Shown here: positions 25,963-34,382 of the stretch, piece by piece
Numbering within the stretch: the stretch's first letter is position 1
Layout of the letters: every line of letters begins with the position of its first letter
Assembly: GCF_020215645.1 (NCBI RefSeq)
Contig: NZ_CP084058.1
Span: 3,968,001 to 4,032,000 of the forward strand
From: Nonomuraea gerenzanensis
Lineage (GTDB): Bacteria; Actinomycetota; Actinomycetes; Streptosporangiales; Streptosporangiaceae
Direction of reading: 5' to 3'
DNA: 64,000 nucleotides
The notes under the pieces: model-generated
Database searches by the model: none
Seen by the model: only the letters and a program-made list of their open reading frames with translations
What the model was told of the DNA's origin: nothing
Translations under genes and position numbers: made by a program

Positions 25963-26045
25963 TTGACGGGTGCCGGGGGGAGGCGTATGAAGGAGGTAAC
26001 AGTGTTACCGACAAGAAACGGCGTTACCAAGCATGACGGTTACCG
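25963..26045 (+). promoter_or_regulatory. TetR promoter and operator cluster
   Basis: TTGACG (25963-25968) and TATGAA (25986-25991) are spaced by 17 bp, a good sigma-70-type promoter. A perfect palindrome GGTAACAGTGTTACC (25995-26009) covers the expected start site. Further GTTACC half-sites follow at 26023-26028 and 26040-26045. Autorepression by the TetR protein encoded from 26033 is the natural reading. Confidence 0.65.
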
Positions 26046-26662
26046 CGTACCAGCAGGCCCAGCGGGAAGGCCAGAGCGCCGTCAGGGCGGCCATCCTCGA
26101 CGCGGCCAAGCGGCTGCTCATCGCGGAGGGGCCTGGGGCGCTCACCGTGCGGCGGATCTCCGGCGAGGCAGGCTGCTCCACCAAGGTGATCTACACGCTC
26201 TTCGGCGGGAAGGACGGGCTGGGCGAGGCGCTGTGGCTGGAGGGGTTCGCGCGGTTCGAGCGGTGGATGCTGGCCCTGCCGCCGCACGACGACCCCTTCA
26301 CGCGGCTGCACCGGGGGCTCATGGCCTACCGCGAGTACGCGCTGAGCGAGCCCGACTACTACCGGGTCATGTTCCAGGGGGCGCTGCCGGGGCTGCGGCC
26401 GGGGCGTGAGGCGGTGCAGGCCGCCAAGCGCACGTTCGAGCTGCTGGTGCGCGGGGTGGCCGACTGCCTGGACGCCGGGCTGCTGCGCGGGGCGGAGGCC
26501 GGAGAGATCGCCGACGTGTTGTGGATGGCCGTCCACGGTGCCGTAGGTCTTGAAATTTCGGGATTTTTCGATCGGGACGTGGCCGAACGGCGTTACCGGC
26601 TCCTCTGCACCTCGGTGCTCACGCCGTTCCTGGCCTACGACGAGGGAAGGGACACGCCATGA
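26033..26662 (+). CDS. TetR/AcrR-family transcriptional regulator
   Basis: The 209-residue regulator has an N-terminal helix-turn-helix (VRAAILDAAKRLLIAEGPGA, LTVRRISGEAGCSTKVIYTLFGGKDGLGEAL) and a helical effector domain of the TetR_C type (FTRLHRGLMAYREYALSEPD, YYRVMFQGALPG). Its own promoter region has a 15-bp palindrome and added half-sites. The 3' end overlaps the carotenoid oxygenase start (ATGA), so sensor and enzyme are translated together. The ligand may be an apocarotenoid or other hydrophobic substrate or product of the oxygenase (inference). Confidence 0.9.
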   Translation: MTVTAYQQAQREGQSAVRAAILDAAKRLLIAEGPGALTVRRISGEAGCSTKVIYTLFGGKDGLGEALWLEGFARFERWMLALPPHDDPFTRLHRGLMAYREYALSEPDYYRVMFQGALPGLRPGREAVQAAKRTFELLVRGVADCLDAGLLRGAEAGEIADVLWMAVHGAVGLEISGFFDRDVAERRYRLLCTSVLTPFLAYDEGRDTP

Positions 26663-28008
26663 CCACTCCGTTCAAGGATGGATTCGCCCCGGTCAGCGAG
26701 GAGGTCACCGCCTTCGACCTCGACGTCACCGGCCGCATCCCGGCCGAGCTGAACGGCCGCTACCTGCGCAACGGGCCCAACCCGCTCAGCCTCGACGACC
26801 CCAGCGCCGGCCACCTGTTCTTCGGCGAGGGCATGGTGCACGGCGTGCGGCTGCGCGACGGCCGCGCCGAGTGGTACCGCAACCGCTGGGTCCGCAGCGC
26901 CCGCGTGGCCGAGCGGCTCGGCGAGGAGCCCAGGCCCGGGCCCGTGCACGCCGGTCTCGACTTCGCGGCCAACACCCACGTCATCGGGCTGGGCGGGCGC
27001 ACGTTCGCCACGGTGGAGGCGGGGGCGCTGCCGTACGAGCTGGGCTACGAGCTCGACACCATCGGCGCGTGCGACTTCGACGGCGGGCTGCCGGGCGGCT
27101 TCGCCGCGCACACCCACCTCGACCCGGTCGCCGGCGAGCTGCACGCGCTGGCCTACTTCTTCGGCTGGGACCACCACCAGCACCTCGTGCTCGACCCCAA
27201 GGGCGTGGTCCAGCGGGTCACGGACATCCCGGTCGCCGACAAGCCGATGGTGCACGACTTCGCGCTCACCGAGCGGTTCGTGGTGATCTACGACCTGCCG
27301 GTCACCTTCAGCATGGACCACGCGGAGCGGGGCGCCCGCCTGCCGTACGCGTGGAACGACGAGCACCCCGCGCGCATCGGGCTCATGTCGCGCGAGAGCG
27401 GCGACCTGCGGTGGGTGGACGCGCCGCCGTGCTGGGTCTTCCACACCCTCAACGCCTACGACGACGGCGACGAGGTGGTCGTGGACGTGGTCAGCTACCC
27501 CAAGGGGTTCGTGGACGCGCGGCTCGACCTGGGCGGCAGGCCCACGCTCGACCGGTGGCGGATCAACCTCACCACGGGCAGGGTCGGGCAGGCGCGGCTC
27601 GACGACCGCGCCCAGGAGTTCCCGCGCATGGACGAGCGCCGCACCGGCCGCCCCTACCGCTACGGCTACACCGCCACCACCCGCGAGCTGATCGACGTGG
27701 TGGGCGGCGAGCTGGAGGACCTGCCGGACGACGCCTTCGACAACACGCTCATCAAGCACGACCTGCGGCGGGGCACGCAGGAGACGCGGCCGCTGGGGCG
27801 CGGCGCGTACGTGGGCGAGCCCGTCTTCGTCGGCGCGGGGCAGGCCGAGGACGACGGTTACGTGCTGTCGTTCGTCAACAACCCGGCCAGGGGAGCCGCC
27901 GACCTGGTCATCCTGTCCGCGCAGGACTTCACCGGCGAGCCGGTCGCCACCGTGCATCTGCCGGCCCGGGTGCCGCTCGGCTTCCACGGAAGCTGGATCG
28001 CCGACTGA
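26659..28008 (+). CDS. Carotenoid cleavage oxygenase family protein
   Basis: This 449-residue enzyme of the RPE65/carotenoid oxygenase family opens ELNGRYLRNGPNPLSLDDP with FFGEGMVHGVRLRDG. The four iron-binding histidines are visible in FAAHTHLDPV (second His of the pair), PMVHDFALT, CWVFHTLNAYDD and LGFHGSWIAD. The second-shell Glu is likely present in later strands. These seven-bladed propeller enzymes use Fe(II) and O2 to cleave conjugated double bonds of carotenoids, stilbenes or lignin-type compounds. No carotenoid biosynthesis gene is nearby, so the substrate could be an imported or exogenous stilbene or carotenoid. It is coupled to TetR by a 4-bp overlap. Confidence 0.92.
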   Translation: MTTPFKDGFAPVSEEVTAFDLDVTGRIPAELNGRYLRNGPNPLSLDDPSAGHLFFGEGMVHGVRLRDGRAEWYRNRWVRSARVAERLGEEPRPGPVHAGLDFAANTHVIGLGGRTFATVEAGALPYELGYELDTIGACDFDGGLPGGFAAHTHLDPVAGELHALAYFFGWDHHQHLVLDPKGVVQRVTDIPVADKPMVHDFALTERFVVIYDLPVTFSMDHAERGARLPYAWNDEHPARIGLMSRESGDLRWVDAPPCWVFHTLNAYDDGDEVVVDVVSYPKGFVDARLDLGGRPTLDRWRINLTTGRVGQARLDDRAQEFPRMDERRTGRPYRYGYTATTRELIDVVGGELEDLPDDAFDNTLIKHDLRRGTQETRPLGRGAYVGEPVFVGAGQAEDDGYVLSFVNNPARGAADLVILSAQDFTGEPVATVHLPARVPLGFHGSWIAD

Positions 28009-28062
28009 CTCGGAGGCGGTAGCCTCTTCAGGTTGGACCTAACACGTGAAGAGGGAGAGGCC

Positions 28063-28791
28063 GTGACCGGTCTGGTCGTCGCCATGGACGGACCTTCTGG
28101 GTCGGGTAAGTCGAGCGTGTCGCGCGGTGCCGCCCGCGCGCTGGGCCTGCGTTACCTCGACACCGGGGCGATGTACCGCGCGATGACCTGGTGGGTGCTC
28201 CAGCAGGGCATCGACCCGGCCGACCACGCCACGGTCGCGGCCCGCTGCGGCGAGCCCGCCATCGTCTCCGGCACCGACCCCGACGCGCCCGCGATCCACG
28301 TCGACGGCGTGGACGTCGCGGGGCCGATCAGGCAGGCCGAGGTCACCGGCGCGGTCTCGGCCGTCGCCGCCGTGCCCGAGGTGCGCGCGCGGCTCGTCGC
28401 GTTGCAGCGCGAGATCATCGGCACCGGTGACATCGTGGTCGAGGGCCGCGACATCGGCTCGGCCGTCTGGCCCGAGGCGCCGGTCAAGATCTACCTGACG
28501 GCGAGCGCGGAGGCCCGCGCCCGCAGGCGCAGCGCCGAGGTCGCCGGCTCCACGGTGGAGGCGCAGCAGGAGGCCATGGCCAGGCGTGACACCCTGGACT
28601 CAACACGTAAGACGGACCCGCTCTCGATGGCGGTTGGCGCCATCGAGCTCGACACCACCGCGCTGACCTTGGATGAGGTTGTGGCGGAGGTGCTGAGACT
28701 GGTCGCGGAGCGGAGGAGCTCGGGAGGAGAGCGCGAGGGACGAGCCGACGAGTCCCGAAGCGGCCGCGACCATATCCGCGAGCGCACCTGA
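28063..28791 (+). CDS. cmk: Cytidylate kinase
   Basis: This is a roughly 242-residue CMP/dCMP kinase. Its P-loop is VVAMDGPSGSGKSSVSRGAA, followed by LRYLDTGAMYRAMTWW, VEGRDIGSAVWPEAPVKIYL and the lid ARARRRSAEV; RRDTLDSTRKTDPL is the substrate-binding part. It phosphorylates CMP with ATP. The GTG at 28063 has GGGAGAGG in front and was preferred over the TTG at 28033. A charged tail of about 25 residues (GGEREGRADESRSGRDHIRERT) extends the normal length. It is followed 39 bp later by der, the usual partner; plsC, which lies between them in Streptomyces, is missing here. Confidence 0.95.
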   Translation: MTGLVVAMDGPSGSGKSSVSRGAARALGLRYLDTGAMYRAMTWWVLQQGIDPADHATVAARCGEPAIVSGTDPDAPAIHVDGVDVAGPIRQAEVTGAVSAVAAVPEVRARLVALQREIIGTGDIVVEGRDIGSAVWPEAPVKIYLTASAEARARRRSAEVAGSTVEAQQEAMARRDTLDSTRKTDPLSMAVGAIELDTTALTLDEVVAEVLRLVAERRSSGGEREGRADESRSGRDHIRERT

Positions 28792-28830
28792 ACCGTTCAG
28801 GTGCGGTACTCACTGTAAGGACGAGACATC

Positions 28831-30225
28831 GTGTCAACGGGGGATTGGGTCGAGGCCGACCTCGACGAGCTGGAGATCGACGAGCAGGAGCACCACGGCG
28901 TGCCGCTGCCGGTCGTGGCCATCGTCGGGCGGCCGAACGTCGGCAAGTCCACGCTGGTCAACCGCATCATCGGCCGTCGTGAGGCGGTCGTCGAGGACGT
29001 GCCGGGCGTCACCCGCGACCGCGTCACCTACGACGCCAACTGGCGCGGCCGCCGCTTCACCGTGGTCGACACCGGCGGCTGGGACCCTGACGCCACCGGC
29101 ATGAACCTGCGCATCGCCGAGCAGGCCCAGGTCGCCGTGGAGCTGGCCGACGTGATCGTGTTCGTCGTGGACGCCACCGTGGGCGCCACCGACGCCGACG
29201 AGATCGTGGGCTCGGTGCTGCGGCAGTCCGGCAAGCCGGTCATCCTGGCCGCCAACAAGGTCGACAACCAGCAGCTGGAGCTGGAGGCCGCCGCGCTGTG
29301 GGCGCTCGGCCTCGGCGAGCCGTACCCTGTCTCGGCGCTGCACGGCCGCTCCAGCGGCGACCTGCTCGACGTGGTGCTCGAGGCGCTGCCCGAGACGCCC
29401 GAGGTGACCTTCGGCGCCGAGCGCGGGCCCGCCCGCGTCGCGCTGCTCGGCAAGCCCAACGTCGGCAAGTCCTCCCTGCTCAACAAGCTGGCGGGGGAGG
29501 AGCGGGTGCTGGTCGACCCGATGGCGGGCACCACCCGCGACCCCGTGGACGAGCTGATCGAGCTGGGCGGGCGCACCTGGCGCTTCATCGACACCGCCGG
29601 CATCCGGCGGCGCGACCGCGAGCTGCAGGGCGCCGACTTCTACGCCGCCATGCGCACCCGCGCGGCGCTGGAGCGCACCGAGGTGGCGATCGTGCTGATC
29701 GACGCCAGCGAGCCGCTCACCGAGCAGGACCTGCGCATCATCGGCCTGGTCATCGAGTCGGGGCGGGCCATGGTGGTGGCCTTCAACAAGTGGGACCTGG
29801 TCGACGAGGACCGGCGCTACTACCTGGAGAAGGAGATCGACCGGCAGCTCGTCCGCACCCCGTGGGCGCTGCGGGTCAACATCTCCGCCAAGACCGGCCG
29901 GCACGTCGACCGGCTCGTCCCGGCCCTGGAGAAGGCGCTCGACTCCTGGTCCACCCGGGTGCCGACGGCCCGGCTCAACGCGTTCCTCACCGAGCTGGTG
30001 CAGCAGACGCCGCCGCCGGTGCGCGGCGGCAAGCAGCCGAAGATCCTGTTCGCCACGCAGGCGTCCGTCGAGCCGCCCAAGTTCGTGCTGTTCACCTCCG
30101 GGTGGCTGGAAGACACCTACCGCCGCTTCATCGAGCGCCGCATCCGCGAGGAGTTCGGCTTCGCCGGATCCCCGATCGAGGTGACGATGAAGATCAGGGA
30201 AAAGCGCGCGAAGAAGGACAAGTGA
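28831..30225 (+). CDS. der: Ribosome-assembly GTPase Der (EngA)
   Basis: The 464-residue tandem GTPase has a first G domain with [25 protein letters not shown] and AANKVD, and a second with [25 protein letters not shown] and [10 protein letters not shown]-terminal KH-like domain follows ([40 protein letters not shown]). It acts in 50S subunit maturation. A short acidic N-terminal extension ([18 protein letters not shown]) precedes the first G domain. The GTG start 28831 was taken. The stop TGA is followed by the T-box leader of aspS2. Confidence 0.96.
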   Translation: MSTGDWVEADLDELEIDEQEHHGVPLPVVAIVGRPNVGKSTLVNRIIGRREAVVEDVPGVTRDRVTYDANWRGRRFTVVDTGGWDPDATGMNLRIAEQAQVAVELADVIVFVVDATVGATDADEIVGSVLRQSGKPVILAANKVDNQQLELEAAALWALGLGEPYPVSALHGRSSGDLLDVVLEALPETPEVTFGAERGPARVALLGKPNVGKSSLLNKLAGEERVLVDPMAGTTRDPVDELIELGGRTWRFIDTAGIRRRDRELQGADFYAAMRTRAALERTEVAIVLIDASEPLTEQDLRIIGLVIESGRAMVVAFNKWDLVDEDRRYYLEKEIDRQLVRTPWALRVNISAKTGRHVDRLVPALEKALDSWSTRVPTARLNAFLTELVQQTPPPVRGGKQPKILFATQASVEPPKFVLFTSGWLEDTYRRFIERRIREEFGFAGSPIEVTMKIREKRAKKDK

Positions 30226-30250
30226 CTGGGGTACGATTCAGCGCAACGCG

Positions 30251-30500
30251 TTGACGGAGACGAGTAGCCAGCGGGTCCGCACGGGCCGAGAGAGCCGCCG
30301 GTAGCTGCGAAGGCGGTGCCGTGCCCCGCTGGTGAAGACACTCCCGAGTGCGGGGAGGAAATGCCCCGCCGGTCTGACCCCCGTCATCGGGTCGCCGAGG
30401 CCGCCTCCGTCGTGGGGCGGCGAAAGTGCGGTGGCACCGGGAGCTCCCTTCTCCCCCGCACTCCCAAGGGGTCATGCACTTCCTTCATCGAGGAGCTGTA
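30251..30500 (+). promoter_or_regulatory. T-box riboswitch, aspartate-specific, upstream of aspS2
   Basis: Stem I is readable. CCAGCGGG (30268-30275) pairs with CCCGCTGG (30325-30332), GCACGG (30279-30284) with CCGTGC (30319-30324) and GCCGCC (30294-30299) with GGCGGT (30312-30317), with a GAGAGA-type bulge and distal loop between. The specifier loop is TGAAGACA (30333-30340), giving codon GAC (Asp) at 30337-30339. The antiterminator or antisequestrator is AGTGCGG (30425-30431) paired with CCGCACT (30456-30462). Its T-box bulge TGGCACC has UGGC to pair with tRNA 3' GCCA, fitting the G73 of tRNA-Asp. AGCTCC (30442-30447) can instead pair with GGAGCT (30492-30497), the ribosome binding site. 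No U-run exists, so control is probably translational. Confidence 0.9.
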
Positions 30501-31763
30501 ATGATCTCTCGTGTCATGTCGGCGGAGCTGTCCGAGCACGCCGGCCAACGAGTGACGATCGCCGGCTGGGTCCATCGCCGCCGGCGACTCAAATCCGTGT
30601 CCTTCCTCGTCGTCAGGGACCGTACCGGGCTGGCGCAGGCCATCTCGGGCGGTGACCTGCCGCCCGAGGAGAGCGTCGTCCGGGTCACCGGCACGGTGGC
30701 CGCCAGCGAGCAGGCACCCGGCGGCTACGAGCTGGTCTCGCCCGAGGTCGAGGTGCTCGCGCAGCCGTGCGAACCGCCGCCGTTCGACCTCTACCGGCCC
30801 GTGGTCGGGGCGGCCCTGCCGGCCGTGCTCGACCACGCGCCGGTCGCGCTGCGGCACCCGCTGCTGCGCGCCGGGCTGGAGATCTCGGCCGCGAGCGTGG
30901 CCGGGTTCCGCGAGACGCTCGACCGGCTCGGCTTCACCGAGATCCACACACCCAAGATCGTCGAGTCGGCCACCGAGTCGGGCGCGAACGTCTTCGGCAT
31001 CGACTACTTCGGCCGGCCCGCCTACCTCGCCCAGTCGCCGCAGTTCTACAAGCAGGCGATGGCCGGGGTGTTCGAGCGGGTCTACGAGGTGGGCCCGGTC
31101 TTCCGCGCCGAGCCGCACGACACCGTGCGGCATCTGGCCCAGTACACCAGCCTGGACGCCGAGCTGGGCTTCGTCCGCGACCACCGGGACGTGATGGTGG
31201 TGCTGCGGGAGGCCGTGGCGGGCATGCTGGAGTCCGTACGCGGCCGCGCCGGCGCCGCGCTCGGCCTGCTCGGCGTCGTCCCGCCCGCGGTGCCCGCCGA
31301 GATCCCCGCCATCCACTTCACCGAGGCGCAGCGGCTGACCTCCAGCGACGAGTCCGACCTGGCGCCCGCCCAGGAGCGGTGGCTGTCGGAGTGGGCGGAG
31401 CGGGAGCACGGGTCGCAGTTCCTGTTCGTCACCGGGTTCCCGATGTCGAAGCGGCCGTTCTACACCCATCCGGACCCGGCGCGGCCCGCGTACTCCAACG
31501 GGTTCGACCTGCTCTTCCGGGGGATGGAGCTGGTGACCGGGGGGCAGCGGCTGCACCGGTACGAGGACTACGTGCGGGCGCTGGGCTCACGGGGGGAGGG
31601 GACTGCGGCGTACGAAGGGTATCTGCAGGCCTTCCGGTACGGGATGCCGCCGCACGGTGGGTTCGCGCTCGGGCTGGAGCGGTGGACGGCGCGGCTGACC
31701 GGGGCGGCCAACGTCCGGCAGACCACCGCGTTTCCGCGCGACCTGCACCGGCTCTCACCGTGA
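30501..31763 (+). CDS. aspS2: Archaeal-type aspartyl-tRNA synthetase (AspRS2)
   Basis: The 420-residue class IIb synthetase has an OB-fold anticodon domain (AGQRVTIAGWVHRRRRLKSV, FLVVRDRTGLAQAI) and a catalytic domain. The latter shows TPKIVESATESGANVFGIDY, AQSPQFYKQAMAGVFERVYE, motif 2 VFRAEPHDTVRHLAQYTSLD, VTGFPMSKRPFYTHPD and motif 3 GGFALGLERWTARLTG. Length, order and the missing GAD insertion place it with archaeal/eukaryotic AspRS, not the roughly 590-residue bacterial enzyme. It is probably a second AspRS beside the usual aspS. It could be non-discriminating or resistant to an AspRS inhibitor. ATG 30501 follows GAGGAG. A T-box with an Asp specifier controls it. Confidence 0.92.
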   Translation: MISRVMSAELSEHAGQRVTIAGWVHRRRRLKSVSFLVVRDRTGLAQAISGGDLPPEESVVRVTGTVAASEQAPGGYELVSPEVEVLAQPCEPPPFDLYRPVVGAALPAVLDHAPVALRHPLLRAGLEISAASVAGFRETLDRLGFTEIHTPKIVESATESGANVFGIDYFGRPAYLAQSPQFYKQAMAGVFERVYEVGPVFRAEPHDTVRHLAQYTSLDAELGFVRDHRDVMVVLREAVAGMLESVRGRAGAALGLLGVVPPAVPAEIPAIHFTEAQRLTSSDESDLAPAQERWLSEWAEREHGSQFLFVTGFPMSKRPFYTHPDPARPAYSNGFDLLFRGMELVTGGQRLHRYEDYVRALGSRGEGTAAYEGYLQAFRYGMPPHGGFALGLERWTARLTGAANVRQTTAFPRDLHRLSP

Positions 31764-31767
31764 ACGC

Positions 31768-31809
31768 GCGTGCCCGTCCCGTCCCTGTCGAGGGGTGGGG
31801 CGGGCACGC
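31768..31809. terminator. Bidirectional hairpin between aspS2 and the MFS gene
   Basis: GCGTGCCCG (31768-31776) pairs with CGGGCACGC (31801-31809), and the interior CCC/GGG runs extend the stem imperfectly. It sits in the 72-bp gap between two convergent genes and can serve both. Confidence 0.7.
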
Positions 31810-31835
31810 CTCAGCGGCTTTCCACGGTGCGGCCT

Positions 31836-33587
31836 TCAGCGGCGTGGCATCAGGACGGCGACCGCCGCGCCCAGCAGGCAGATGAACGCCGTCACCAGGA
31901 ACATCTCGGTGTACTCGGTGTGCAGGGCCGCCTGCACCTTGGCGGTGTAGTCGGCCAGTCGCCGCTGGTACGTCTCCCGATCCACGCCGAACGGGAGCGG
32001 CGTGTCCAGGTGGGCCGTCAGCGACTGGAACCGGTAGAACCCCCACGCCGACACCGCCGCGATGCCGATCAGCATGCCCATCATCCTGGCCACCACGACC
32101 GCCGCCGACGCCACCCCGTGCTGCGCCGCCGTACTCGCGCGCAGCACCGCCGACGACACCGGCGCGATCACCAGCCCCAGCCCCAGCCCGGCGAGCACCA
32201 GGTCACGATCCATCGCCGGCCCCGCCCCGGCCAGGTCGAGCGGCCAGTGGCTCATCAGCCAGTAACCCCCGGCCGCCAGCGCCATGCCCGCCACCGCCAC
32301 GACCCGCTCACCCAGCCTGCGCGCCAGCAGCCCGCCCAGCAGGGCCGCCACCGCCAGCGCCGCCAGGAACCTGGCCAGCACCAGCGACGCGTCCAGCGCC
32401 TCCTTGCCGAGCAGGGTCTGGGCGGTGATCTGCACGAACACCATGGTGACCAGCAGCGCGGCGCCGGCCAGGAAGCTGACGGCGAGGGTGGCCAGGAGCG
32501 GTCGCTTGCGGGTGGTGGCGAGGTCGAGCAGGCGTACGGGGGAGCGGATCTCCCACCAGACGAAGGCCACGGCCACCAGCACGCCGGCCACTATCACGGG
32601 CGGGCCCCAGGGTGGGAGGACGGCGGTGGCGGGGTCGGGGTTGTACAGGCCCACGACTAGGAGCGCCAGGGCCAGGGCGAGCAACACCCCGCCCACCACG
32701 TCCACCCGCTTCGCCGCCACCCCGTCGGCGGCCGTCGTCTCGGCACTCGCTACCTCGCCGGGCGCCGTCACGCCAGCAGCCGCCGTCTTGGCGCTCGCTA
32801 CCTCGCTGGGCGCCGTCACGCCTGTGGCCGCTGTCTCGCCGCTCCCCACCTCGCCGGCGGCTGTCACCTGGCCGGCCGCAGCCTTGCCGGGGGCCGACGG
32901 GCCGGGCGTCACGGCACCGACCCTCATCTCGCCGGGTGCGGACACCTCACCGGGCGTCGCTTCCGGTCCGCCCGCCCGGACCGCGTTCGGGCGATGGGGT
33001 GGGATCGTGAGGTGGATGGCGACGGCGGCCAGGGCGGCGAGCGGGACGTTGACCCAGAAGATGGCATGCCACCCACCAAGCTCCACCCCCGCCACCACCG
33101 CACCGGGCACCCCCGCCAGCAACCCTCCGTACAACGGCCCCAGCGCACTGCCCAGCTCCTGCGCCGCCCCCACAGCCCCCAGGGCGACCGGCCGCTCGCG
33201 CTCCTCCCACAGATCCCCGATGAGCGCCATCGTGATCGGCAGCAGCGCGCCTCCGGCCACCCCCTGCACGGTACGCCCGGCCACCACCATCACCTCCCCG
33301 GCCGCCAGCGCCGTCAGCACCGAGCCGAGGGCGAAGGCCGCCAGGCAGGCGTGGATGAGGGGCCGCCGGCCGTACCGGTCGGAGAGCTGGCCGAGCAGCG
33401 GCATCGCGGCGACGTACCCGAGCAGGAAGCCCGTGACGATCGGGGTGGCCCGCTCCAGGTGGTTGAGCGGGATGCCGACGTCCTCGGCGATGTCGATCAG
33501 GACCGTCACCACCACGTACGCGTCCAGCGCCGCCAGCAGCACCACCGCGCCGCCGGTACCGAGCACCACCCGCCGGGCGCGCCTCAT
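31836..33587 (-). CDS. MFS transporter, DHA2/P55-like, 14 TM
   Basis: This is a roughly 583-residue major facilitator of the 14-helix DHA2 class. Motif A is [20 protein letters not shown] after TM2. [20 protein letters not shown] is TM4 with motif B, and multiple later hydrophobic helices end with [14 protein letters not shown] roughly 100-residue low-complexity Ala/Thr/Val/Glu loop, including three 48-bp tandem repeats ([20 protein letters not shown]), interrupts the protein near the middle. The ATG at 33587 (with GAGGG upstream) was preferred; a GTG at 33647 would add 20 Pro/Arg-rich residues. It lies directly downstream of an LprG-type lipoprotein on the same strand, the order of the mycobacterial lprG-Rv1410c (P55) lipid-export operon. 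Confidence 0.87.
   Translation of the reverse strand: MRRARRVVLGTGGAVVLLAALDAYVVVTVLIDIAEDVGIPLNHLERATPIVTGFLLGYVAAMPLLGQLSDRYGRRPLIHACLAAFALGSVLTALAAGEVMVVAGRTVQGVAGGALLPITMALIGDLWEERERPVALGAVGAAQELGSALGPLYGGLLAGVPGAVVAGVELGGWHAIFWVNVPLAALAAVAIHLTIPPHRPNAVRAGGPEATPGEVSAPGEMRVGAVTPGPSAPGKAAAGQVTAAGEVGSGETAATGVTAPSEVASAKTAAAGVTAPGEVASAETTAADGVAAKRVDVVGGVLLALALALLVVGLYNPDPATAVLPPWGPPVIVAGVLVAVAFVWWEIRSPVRLLDLATTRKRPLLATLAVSFLAGAALLVTMVFVQITAQTLLGKEALDASLVLARFLAALAVAALLGGLLARRLGERVVAVAGMALAAGGYWLMSHWPLDLAGAGPAMDRDLVLAGLGLGLVIAPVSSAVLRASTAAQHGVASAAVVVARMMGMLIGIAAVSAWGFYRFQSLTAHLDTPLPFGVDRETYQRRLADYTAKVQAALHTEYTEMFLVTAFICLLGAAVAVLMPRR
32745..32888 (-). repeat. Three 48-bp tandem repeats in the MFS cytoplasmic loop
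   Basis: Units begin at about 32745, 32793 and 32841, each coding 16 residues of the form VTAPxEVASAxTAAxG. The first two are nearly identical and the third has diverged. The repeat is in frame, so copy-number changes would alter only loop length. Confidence 0.7.
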
Positions 33588-33672
33588 CGCACCGCCCTCA
33601 CGTCGCAGGACATCCAGGACGGCGGGTGGCGGCGGCCGGTCGCGCACGGCATGTCAGACAAGCCGGCGGGCC

Positions 33673-34323
33673 TCACTTGGTGGCGGGCGGCGTGATCGTG
33701 ACGGGCGCGTCGTAGTCGCTGAACGTCACCGTGACCGTGCCGCCCTGCAACGGCAGGCTGGCCTTGGTGAGCCGGCTGCTGGCCTGGTCGAGCCAGACCT
33801 TGCCGTTCACGTCCTGCGTGACGCCCGGCACGATCGGGGAGACGACGGCGGCGGGGAAGGTGGTGGCGACCCGGTAGGAGCCGTCCTCGACGCCCTCCAC
33901 CTTGGGGCCGGTGGCCGAGGCGAGCAGCTGGGAGATGCCCTTGGTGGGCTGCAGGATCACCGACGGGTCGTAGATCTGCGCGAGCTGCGCCCGCGTCATC
34001 TTCTGGAAGCCGCCCGTCGGCCCCTTGAAGTGCACCGTGTCGCCGACCAGGGCGAAGGAGACCTCCTGCAGGGTGCCCAGGATGTCGAGGGTGAGCGTGC
34101 CGTCGGCGTCGCCCTGCGCCGTCAGCCGGCCGTCGGCCTTCTTGATCGGCACCTGCGGCTCGCCCTCGGTCGCGATCGCGAAACCGGCCGACTTGACGGC
34201 CTTCATCGCCTCGGAGGCCTTGTTCATCAGCTCGGGCCCGGCGGGCAGCTCGGCCCCGCCGCCGCCCGATGAGCACGCCGCCGCTAACGCGAGCGCGGCC
34301 ACGACGAGGAGTCTTCTGAGCAT
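33673..34323 (-). CDS. LppX/LprA/LprF/LprG-family lipoprotein
   Basis: The 216-residue protein has a type II signal sequence: MLRRLLVVAALALAAACSSG, with lipobox LAAAC and Cys at residue 17. The mature part shows LMNKASEAMKAVKSAGFAIA, then VNGKVWLDQASSRLTKASLPL and repeated beta-strand segments (TVTVTFSDYDAPVTITPP), matching the LppX_LprAFG fold that holds lipid in a hydrophobic pocket. In Mycobacterium, LprG carries triacylglycerols or lipoglycans with the MFS pump P55. The MFS gene follows 85 bp downstream here, so a similar lipid-export pair is likely. A MarR gene lies upstream on the same strand. The longer frame to 34524 is not coding. Confidence 0.88.
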   Translation of the reverse strand: MLRRLLVVAALALAAACSSGGGGAELPAGPELMNKASEAMKAVKSAGFAIATEGEPQVPIKKADGRLTAQGDADGTLTLDILGTLQEVSFALVGDTVHFKGPTGGFQKMTRAQLAQIYDPSVILQPTKGISQLLASATGPKVEGVEDGSYRVATTFPAAVVSPIVPGVTQDVNGKVWLDQASSRLTKASLPLQGGTVTVTFSDYDAPVTITPPATK

Positions 34324-34382
34324 GCCCGGATCGTATCGACCGGTGGCGGAGACCGTGCGCCGTCGCGGATATCGGTTGGGTG

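Noticed and set aside
25963..26409. ORF starting in the TetR promoter
   Set aside because: It is out of frame with TetR and overlaps its promoter, operator and HTH region; the product is Arg/Gly-rich shadow.
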